This document shows positions 58,201 to 64,000 of a DNA stretch of 64,000 nt, in pieces. Below the pieces are notes generated by a model. It worked only from the letters and a program-made list of their open reading frames with translations. It was not told the DNA's origin and searched no databases. Every line of letters starts with the position of its first letter. The stretch's first letter is position 1. Origin of the DNA: Rhodoferax ferrireducens (lineage in GTDB: Bacteria > Pseudomonadota > Gammaproteobacteria > Burkholderiales > Burkholderiaceae_C); NCBI GenBank assembly GCA_002083775.1, contig MTEI01000002.1, positions 124,001 through 188,000 on the forward strand. Reading direction: 5' to 3'. Position numbers and translations under genes: made by a program.

Positions 58201-59010
58201 TCAGGCAGAAGGGGTGACAAAGGCTGGAATGGGCGGGCTGTTGGCCGACAGCGTGAGCACCTCATAACCGGTGGGGGTGACCAGCACGGTGTGCTCCCAC
58301 TGCGCCGAGAGCGAGCGGTCTTTGGTGACAATGGTCCAGCCGTCACCCATTTCCTTGATGTCACGCCGGCCAATATTGAGCATCGGCTCGATGGTGATGG
58401 TCATACCGGCCACGAGCCGGTCCAGCGTGCCGGGGCGGCCGTAGTGCAGCACCTGCGGGTCTTCATGGAACTTGCGGCCAATGCCGTGGCCACAAAACTC
58501 GCGCACCACGCTCAGGCCCTGGCCCTCGGCAAAGGTCTGGATGGCGTGGCCGATGTCGCCCAAAAAAGCGCCTTCGCGCACTTGTCGGATGCCTTTCCAC
58601 ATGGCGTCGTAGGTGAGGTTGCACAAACGCCGTGCCGCCACCGACACATCGCCCACCATGTACATGCGGCTGGAGTCGCCATGCCAGCCGTCCTTGATGA
58701 CGGTGACGTCCACATTGACGATGTCGCCTTTTTTCAAGGGTTTGTCGTTGGGAATGCCGTGGCACACCTGGTGGTTGATGGAGGTGCAGATGGCTTTGGG
58801 GTAGGGGTTGTGGCCACCGGGCGCGTAGTTCAGCGGGGCCGAGATGGCGCCTTGCACCTGGGTGGTGTAGGCGTCGGCCAGGCGGTCCAGCTCGTTGGTG
58901 GTCACACCGGGCTTGACGAAAGGGGCCAGATAGTCGAGCAATTCAGCGGCCAGGCGGCCCGCCACGCGCATCCCGGCAATGCCTGCAGCATCTTTGATGG
59001 TGATAGTCAT
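58201..59010 (-). CDS. map: Methionine aminopeptidase type I
   Basis: 269 residues. Removes the N-terminal Met after deformylation. The dinuclear metal ligands are visible: N-V-D-V-T near residue 98, D-S-S-R near 109, G-H-G-I-G-R near 172, E-P-M near 206 and a final Glu in W-E-H-T-V. Class I without extensions. The start ATG at 59010 is divergent from purL, with a 196 bp gap. Together with def, 3 kb away, it covers N-terminal processing. Confidence 0.97.
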   Translation of the reverse strand: MTITIKDAAGIAGMRVAGRLAAELLDYLAPFVKPGVTTNELDRLADAYTTQVQGAISAPLNYAPGGHNPYPKAICTSINHQVCHGIPNDKPLKKGDIVNVDVTVIKDGWHGDSSRMYMVGDVSVAARRLCNLTYDAMWKGIRQVREGAFLGDIGHAIQTFAEGQGLSVVREFCGHGIGRKFHEDPQVLHYGRPGTLDRLVAGMTITIEPMLNIGRRDIKEMGDGWTIVTKDRSLSAQWEHTVLVTPTGYEVLTLSANSPPIPAFVTPSA

Positions 59011-59206
59011 GGGGCTGGATTATCAGCGAGGGCCCAAGACACCGTCGCCAACGAGCCATCGGCTGGGTTTTGGCTGCGTCAACCAGGCCAACAGACGCCA
59101 CGCTGAACCGGCCCAGCTAAAATTAGCCGCAGTTTCGGCCCAGTTCGGCCAGCGTTGGCGCAGCCAGTGCTTTCAACCTTTGTCCACACCTTTTCAGGCC
59201 CCCACC

Positions 59207-62200
59207 GTGACCCTGCATCTCACCCCATTCGAGGGCGGCAGCGCTCTCAGCGCGTTCCGAGTCCAACAGCTTTTGCCCGCCCTGCAGGCAGTTCACGACA
59301 AGGTGAGTGGCATTGCCGCGCGTTTTGTGCATCTGGTCGCGTCTGACCAACCCACCACATCGGCGCTGCAAGGCCAGTTGGCAGCCCTGCTGACCTATGG
59401 CGACCCTTATACCGGACCGGTGGATGGCGCACTGATTGTTGTCACGCCGCGTTTTGGCACCGTGTCGCCCTGGGCCTCCAAGGCGACCGACATTGCGCAC
59501 AACTGCGGCTTGGCCATCAAACGCGTGGAGCGCATCGTGGAATACCGCGTCACGCTCAAAAGCGGTTTGCTCTCCAAACCGACTTTGAGCCAGCAACAAT
59601 TGGCGCAGATCGCTGACCTGCTGCACGACCGCATGACCGAGAGCGTGATGTTCGAGCGCGCCCAGGCCTTGAGCCTTTTCACCGAGCTGCACCCGGCGCC
59701 GATGGCGCACGTGGATGTGCTGGGTGGCGGCAAGGCGGCGCTGCTGGCCGCCAACACCGAGTTTGGCTTGGCGCTTGCCGCTGACGAGATCGACTACCTG
59801 GTGGCGGCCTTCACCCAGCTGCAGCGCAACCCGACCGATGTGGAGCTGATGATGTTCGCCCAGGCCAACAGCGAACACTGCCGCCACAAGATTTTTAACG
59901 CGCAGTTCACCATCGACGGCGTGGCGCAGGCCACCAGCCTGTTTGGCATGATCCGCCACACGCACCAGACGAATCCGCAACACATGCTGGTGGCGTACTC
60001 TGACAACGCCTCGGTGATGGCTGGGGGCGAGGTCGAGCGTTTTAGTGCCAAATCGGCCTCTAGCCCTTATGGCGTAAGCGCAGCCAGCTATCAAAAAGAA
60101 GTTTCCACCCAGCACATCCTGATGAAGGTGGAAACGCATAACCACCCCACCGCCATCTCGCCGTTCCCTGGCGCGGCTACCGGGGCGGGTGGTGAGATTC
60201 GTGACGAAGGCGCCACCGGGCGTGGCTCCAAACCCAAGGCTGGGTTGACGGGGTTCACCGTGTCCAGGCTCGATTGGGGCCAGTCTGCCAGCTACGGCAA
60301 GCCGTCGCACATTGCCAGTCCGTTGCAGATCATGATGGAAGGCCCGCTGGGTGGCGCGGCGTTCAACAACGAGTTTGGCCGACCGAATTTGCTGGGTTAC
60401 TTCCGCGAATACGAGCAGAGCCTGAACTACACCCTGGCCGACGGCAGCCGCGCCACCGAGCAGCGCGGTTACCACAAACCCATCATGATCGCCGGTGGCC
60501 TGGGCGTGATTGATGCCAGCCAGACGCACAAGATCGAATTCCCCGCTGGCAGCCTGCTGATCCAGCTCGGTGGCCCGGGCATGCGCATCGGCATGGGCGG
60601 CAGCGCTGCCAGCTCCATGACCACCGGCGCCAACGCCGCGCATCTGGACTTTGACTCGGTGCAGCGCGGCAACCCCGAAATCCAGCGCCGGGCGCAGGAG
60701 GTCATCAACCAATGCTGGTTACAAGGCTCTGACAATCCCATCCTGGCGATTCACGACGTGGGTGCAGGTGGTTTGAGCAACGCCTTCCCCGAGCTGACCA
60801 ACGACGCGCAGCGCGGCGCGTTATTTGATTTGCGCTCGGTGCCGCTGGAAGAATCTGGCATGGCGCCCAAGGAAATCTGGTCCAACGAAAGCCAGGAGCG
60901 CTACGTGCTAGCCATCGCGCCGGACGCGCTGCCTGGCTTCAAAGCGCTGTGTGAGCGCGAGCGCTGCCCGTTTGCCGTGGTGGGTGTTGCCACCGAGGCG
61001 CGTCAACTCATCGTGGGTGACGTGGATTTGCCCAAAGCCCTGGTGGTGCAGCCCGAAGAAGAGCTGCCCGTCCACATGCCCATGAACGTGTTGCTGGGCA
61101 AGCCGCCCAAAATGCACCGCGATGTGAAAACTGTCGAACGCACCTTTGCCCCCATCAACCTGACCGACGTGGCCTTGCAACAAGCCGCCATCGATGTGCT
61201 GGCGCACCCCACCGTGGCGTCCAAACGTTTTCTGGTGACGATTGGCGACCGCACCGTGGGCGGTTTGACGCACCGCGACCAGATGGTTGGCCCCTGGCAA
61301 GTGCCGGTGGCAGACGTGGCGGTGACGCTGGCCGACTACAAAGGGTTTGCTGGTGAAGCCATGGCCATGGGGGAACGCACGCCGCTGGCTACGGTGAATG
61401 CACCCGCGTCGGGCCGCATGGCGGTGGCCGAAGCCATCACCAACTTGCTTGCCGCACCCATCGAGCTCGACCGCGTCAAGCTGTCCGCCAACTGGATGGC
61501 CGCCTGTGGTGAGCCGGGTGAAGATGCCGCGCTGTATGACACCGTGAAAGCCGTCGGGCTGGAACTGTGCCCGGCGTTGGGCATCAGCATCCCGGTGGGC
61601 AAGGATTCACTCTCCATGCGCACGCAGTGGAAAGACGACGCTGGCGAAACCAAAAAGGTTACCTCACCCGTCTCGCTGATCATCACGGCGTTTGCCACAC
61701 TGGCCGATGTGCGCGGCACGCTCACGCCGCAGCTGAACGCGCTGGACGATACGTCGCTGATCCTGATCGACCTGGGCCGCGGCCAGAACCGCATGGGCGG
61801 CAGCATTCTGGCGCAAACGCTGGGCCAGATGGGTGACAGCGTGCCGGATCTGGACAACCCGCAAGACCTGATCAATCTGGTCAACGCGGTGAACGCGCTG
61901 CGCGCCAGCGGCCAGATCCTTGCTTACCACGACCGCAGCGACGGCGGCCTGTTTGCGGCCGCCTGCGAAATGGCGTTTGCCGGGCATGTGGGCGTCAGCC
62001 TGAATGTGGACATGCTGGTGACCGAGGGCGACGGCATCTCTGACAGTCGCATGGACGTGGGCGACAGCAAAAACTGGGCTGGGCAGGTGGGTGCCCGACG
62101 CAGCGAGCTGACGCTCAAGGCCCTGTTCAGCGAAGAGCTGGGCGCGCTGATTCAGGTGCGCACTGCTGAGCGCAGTGCCGTCATCCAGACCCTACGCGAG

Positions 62201-63376
62201 CACGGCCTGAGCCTGCACAGCCATGTCATTGGCAAAACCCGCCCTGCTGATTCAGTCATTCAGTCCGGCGTGGGTGAACTGCAAATCTGGCGCGATGCCA
62301 AGGTGATTTTCAGCGCCAGTTTGTCGGATCTGCACCAGGTGTGGGACGCTACCAGCTGGAAGATCTGCCAGGCGCGCGACAACCCGGCCTGCGCCGATGC
62401 CGAGCACGCTGCGGCCGGAGCAGCCGCTGACCCGGGCCTGCACATTTATATGCCAAATCAGGCTCTAGCCGTTATACAAAAAGGGCGAGTAGCTATAGAA
62501 GTTGATTCAGCCATGTCATCCCGGACGCGATCCGGGATCCATGGATTGCGGGTCGAGCCCGCAATGACAAGCGCAGATGCGGCGGCGTTGGCCACGCCAG
62601 CATTGTTGTTGTCGCGCCCCAAAGTGGCCGTGCTGCGCGAGCAGGGCGTCAACTCGCATGTGGAGATGGCCTACGCCTTCACCGAAGCCGGTTTTGAAGC
62701 CTTTGACGTGCACATGACCGACCTGCAAACAGGCCGCGCCAACCTGGCCGATTTCAAGGGCGTAGTGGCTTGCGGCGGCTTCAGCTACGGTGACACGCTG
62801 GGCGCGGGCATTGGCTGGGCGCGCTCGATCACCTTCAACACCGTGCTGGCAGACCAGTTCAAAGCCTTCTTTGGCCGGGAAGATACCTTTGGCCTGGGTG
62901 TGTGCAACGGCTGCCAGATGTTTGCCGAACTTGCCGACATCATCCCCGGCGCGCAGGACTGGCCGCGTTTCACCACCAACCAGAGCGAGCGCTTCGAGGC
63001 GCGCCTGAGTTTGGTCGAAGTGCTGGAATCACCGTCGCTGTTCTTCACCGGTTTGGCGGGCAGCCGCCTGCCGATTGCTGTGGCGCACGGCGAGGGCTAC
63101 GCCAACTTCACCTACCGCGGCAACGCCGACAAAGCCATCGCCGCGATGCGTTTTGTGGACAACACCGGTGCCGCCACCGAGGCCTACCCGTTCAACCCGA
63201 ATGGCAGCCCCGCCGGTTTGACCGCCGTGACCACGGCAAACGGTCGTTTCACCGCCATGATGCCGCACCCCGAGCGCGTGTTCCGCAATGTGCAGCTGAG
63301 CTGGACGGATCAGGATATCTCCGACTTCAGCCCGTGGATGCAGTTGTGGCGCAATGCGAGGAAGTGGGTGGGGTAG
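59207..63376 (+). CDS. purL: Phosphoribosylformylglycinamidine synthase, with repeat-derived insertions
   Basis: 1389 residues from a GTG at 59207, where similarity to the usual M-T-L-H-L start begins; the open frame continues back to 58979 but overlaps map. Single-chain PurL: N-terminal domain, two PurM-like ATPase halves ([21 protein letters not shown]) and a C-terminal glutaminase with catalytic Cys1233 in V-C-N-G-C and the H-P-E-R end. It converts FGAR to FGAM in purine synthesis. It is about 95 residues longer than E. coli PurL (1295). Part of the excess is a low-complexity stretch of about 50-60 residues before the glutaminase domain, encoded by two different dispersed repeats, and a smaller one near residue 288. 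Confidence 0.96.
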   Translation: MTLHLTPFEGGSALSAFRVQQLLPALQAVHDKVSGIAARFVHLVASDQPTTSALQGQLAALLTYGDPYTGPVDGALIVVTPRFGTVSPWASKATDIAHNCGLAIKRVERIVEYRVTLKSGLLSKPTLSQQQLAQIADLLHDRMTESVMFERAQALSLFTELHPAPMAHVDVLGGGKAALLAANTEFGLALAADEIDYLVAAFTQLQRNPTDVELMMFAQANSEHCRHKIFNAQFTIDGVAQATSLFGMIRHTHQTNPQHMLVAYSDNASVMAGGEVERFSAKSASSPYGVSAASYQKEVSTQHILMKVETHNHPTAISPFPGAATGAGGEIRDEGATGRGSKPKAGLTGFTVSRLDWGQSASYGKPSHIASPLQIMMEGPLGGAAFNNEFGRPNLLGYFREYEQSLNYTLADGSRATEQRGYHKPIMIAGGLGVIDASQTHKIEFPAGSLLIQLGGPGMRIGMGGSAASSMTTGANAAHLDFDSVQRGNPEIQRRAQEVINQCWLQGSDNPILAIHDVGAGGLSNAFPELTNDAQRGALFDLRSVPLEESGMAPKEIWSNESQERYVLAIAPDALPGFKALCERERCPFAVVGVATEARQLIVGDVDLPKALVVQPEEELPVHMPMNVLLGKPPKMHRDVKTVERTFAPINLTDVALQQAAIDVLAHPTVASKRFLVTIGDRTVGGLTHRDQMVGPWQVPVADVAVTLADYKGFAGEAMAMGERTPLATVNAPASGRMAVAEAITNLLAAPIELDRVKLSANWMAACGEPGEDAALYDTVKAVGLELCPALGISIPVGKDSLSMRTQWKDDAGETKKVTSPVSLIITAFATLADVRGTLTPQLNALDDTSLILIDLGRGQNRMGGSILAQTLGQMGDSVPDLDNPQDLINLVNAVNALRASGQILAYHDRSDGGLFAAACEMAFAGHVGVSLNVDMLVTEGDGISDSRMDVGDSKNWAGQVGARRSELTLKALFSEELGALIQVRTAERSAVIQTLREHGLSLHSHVIGKTRPADSVIQSGVGELQIWRDAKVIFSASLSDLHQVWDATSWKICQARDNPACADAEHAAAGAAADPGLHIYMPNQALAVIQKGRVAIEVDSAMSSRTRSGIHGLRVEPAMTSADAAALATPALLLSRPKVAVLREQGVNSHVEMAYAFTEAGFEAFDVHMTDLQTGRANLADFKGVVACGGFSYGDTLGAGIGWARSITFNTVLADQFKAFFGREDTFGLGVCNGCQMFAELADIIPGAQDWPRFTTNQSERFEARLSLVEVLESPSLFFTGLAGSRLPIAVAHGEGYANFTYRGNADKAIAAMRFVDNTGAATEAYPFNPNGSPAGLTAVTTANGRFTAMMPHPERVFRNVQLSWTDQDISDFSPWMQLWRNARKWVG
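60051..60100 (+). repeat. Dispersed palindromic repeat, first copy in purL
   Basis: GGCCTCTAGCCCTTATGGC keeps the left arm and CCAGCTATCAAAAAG the right end; the middle is diverged. It is read in another frame than most coding copies ([15 protein letters not shown]), just before the conserved [12 protein letters not shown] block. Confidence 0.7.
62453..62502 (+). repeat. Dispersed palindromic repeat, second copy in purL
   Basis: CAGGCTCTAGCCGTTATAC, then AAAAAGGGCGAGTAGCTATAG. It is translated as [13 protein letters not shown] in the linker before the glutaminase domain. Confidence 0.88.
62513..62572. repeat. CCCGGA...TCCGGGATCCATGG palindromic element inside purL
   Basis: GTCATCCCGGACGCGATCCG followed by GGATCCATGGATTGCGGG and CGAGCCCGCAATGACA: two stem-loops (TCCCGGA/TCCGGGA and TTGCGGG/CCCGCAA) within outer TGTCAT/ATGACA. 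This is the widespread proteobacterial double-hairpin element type, normally intergenic. Here it is translated in frame in the PurL linker, 10 bp after a copy of the other repeat family. Confidence 0.88.
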
Positions 63377-63681
63377 AAGGTTTCGCGCTTGAATCCAGTC
63401 AGGAAACTGTCTTATGCGGTGCCTTATGGCGTGATTGCCGCAGTTGGTTACTTCACGTCGGTATCGCGGTGGGCTTTGGCACTGCTGTGCGGTGGTGTCT
63501 TGTTTGACTGGGGGTCACGATTGACGGTTTGCTCATCTGGTCTCGCACCTTGTAGACCAAAAATATTCGAGGTGTGAACAGTGCCCTGAAGTCGTTGACC
63601 GGCAACAGGGAGCGCCCGAGAGTATCTTTGCGAGCTTGCAAATTTCTTGCTGTTTACCGGTAATCGGTATATTCTTTCAAG
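63377..63681. other. Gap between purL and the toxin gene
   Basis: 305 bp with no gene I can support. A 62-codon plus-strand open frame (63389-63577, TTG start) has a hydrophobic first half (Y-G-V-I-A-A-V-G-Y-F, then A-L-A-L-L-C-G-G-V-L-F) but no ribosome site or recognisable family. It may be the remains of a small membrane protein. The last 50 bp form the promoter region of the toxin-antitoxin module. Confidence 0.4.
63655..63673 (+). promoter_or_regulatory. Candidate promoter/operator of the HigB-type module
   Basis: Short inverted repeat TACCG-GTAAT-CGGTA (63655-63669) overlapping a TATATT -10-like hexamer (63668-63673), 8 bp before the toxin ATG. This is the layout expected for antitoxin autorepression. 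No clear -35. Confidence 0.45.
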
Positions 63682-63960
63682 ATGATCGTTTCATTCGCAG
63701 ACCAGGATACGTCGGATTTGTTTGAAGGCAAGCGTGTGCGCCGGTTTGCAAATATCCTGTTGGTTGCCGAGCGAAAGCTGCAGCAGTTGGATTCTGCAGT
63801 AACGCTGGATGCCTTGCGAAGCCCGCCGGGGAACCGGCTGGAGGCCTTGTTGGGTGACCTGAAAGGCCAGCACAGCATCCGTATCAACGATCAGATTCGC
63901 TTGTGTTTTATCTGGGCATCTGACGGCGTTCACGACGTCAAAATTGTCGACTACCGCTGA
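63682..63960 (+). CDS. higB: HigB-type toxin (RelE/ParE superfamily)
   Basis: 92 residues, the normal HigB length. Pattern: D-L-F-E-G-K-R-V-R-R-F near residue 12, A-E-R-K-L-Q-Q-L-D-S-A, L-R-S-P-P-G-N-R-L-E-A-L, then S-I-R-I-N-D-Q-I-R-L-C-F-I-W and a final V-D-Y-R (H/D-Y-R ending typical of the group). HigB toxins cleave mRNA at the ribosome. The toxin-first order, with an antitoxin start 16 bp downstream, fits higBA. A palindrome lies in its promoter. Confidence 0.93.
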   Translation: MIVSFADQDTSDLFEGKRVRRFANILLVAERKLQQLDSAVTLDALRSPPGNRLEALLGDLKGQHSIRINDQIRLCFIWASDGVHDVKIVDYR

Positions 63961-63976
63961 ACTGCTGGAGAAATTC

Positions 63977-64000
63977 ATGACGATTGCAGCCCCCAAAAAT
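63977..64000 (+). CDS. higA: Start of a HigA-type antitoxin (cut by window edge)
   Basis: Eight codons are visible, M-T-I-A-A-P-K-N, from the ATG at 63977, with TGGAG as ribosome site 6 bases upstream. The identity follows from position behind the HigB-type toxin, since too little sequence is present to see the helix-turn-helix. Confidence 0.65.

Noticed and set aside
58979-59206. Longer N-terminus for PurL
   Set aside because: It would overlap the divergent map gene and is not PurL-like; the GTG at 59207 starts the conserved sequence.

Overview
This 64 kb window is chromosomal DNA from a betaproteobacterium, most likely Burkholderiales and probably Comamonadaceae (Rhodoferax/Polaromonas-like). 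I infer this from the gene order cysS - alkA-like - accA - tilS - lysC, from smc - zipA - ligA, from the protein sequences, from the high G+C of the core genes, and from a short palindromic repeat of a type I associate with that family. No species can be fixed from the sequence alone.

Layout. 1-1.1 kb: type IV pilus minor pilins (pilV cut by the window edge, fimT). 1.2-4.0 kb: nrdR, glyA behind a ZTP (pfl) riboswitch, and a lytic transglycosylase. 4.3-11 kb: a giant AsmA-like/DUF748 envelope protein and a DUF349 protein. 11-15.6 kb (minus strand): lpxH, two cyclophilins, an L,D-transpeptidase and a TPR protein. 15.8-21.6 kb: cysS, a DNA glycosylase, accA, tilS, lysC, tRNA-Ser(GCU) and a terminator. 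21.6-28.9 kb: a methyltransferase, a small cytochrome c, ilvD, lgt, an enoyl-CoA hydratase and a malonyl-CoA synthetase. 28.9-34.4 kb: a FIST sensor, a hybrid histidine kinase and an HD-GYP response regulator. 34.4-44 kb: a micro-aerobic respiration block (uspA, ccoI, ccoS, ccoN, ccoO, ccoQ, ccoP, fixH-like, fnr, hemN, a SafE-like membrane protein) with FNR boxes upstream of ccoN and between fnr and hemN. 44-50 kb: dusA, a small lipoprotein, smc, zipA. 50.1-52.7 kb: a low-G+C island that holds two unusual genes and the first two thirds of ligA. 53.5-54.8 kb: two toxin-antitoxin modules. 54.8-64 kb: def, glnD, map, purL and a higBA-type module cut by the right edge.

How it works together. The cco cluster encodes a complete cbb3 oxidase with its copper-loading ATPase and assembly factors. 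The FNR regulator encoded beside it has an apparently perfect FNR box in its own divergent promoter with hemN, and another box precedes ccoN. The FIST/kinase/HD-GYP set reads as one signalling operon ending in c-di-GMP turnover. LpxH, Lgt, the two transpeptidase/transglycosylase enzymes and the AsmA-like protein serve envelope building.

Two things stand out. First, a roughly 40-50 bp palindromic element recurs about 15 times. It occurs in gaps just after stop codons and also in frame inside genes (purL twice, tilS, an enoyl-CoA hydratase, the hybrid kinase, the DUF349 and DUF748 proteins, and probably the ppiA signal peptide). In five proteins it is read in the same frame and gives a recurring L-A/S-x-x-x-K-x-x-V-A peptide. 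Second, a foreign-looking segment between zipA and ligA carries an unknown 273-residue protein overlapping a stand-alone BRCT protein, and it ends inside a mosaic ligA.
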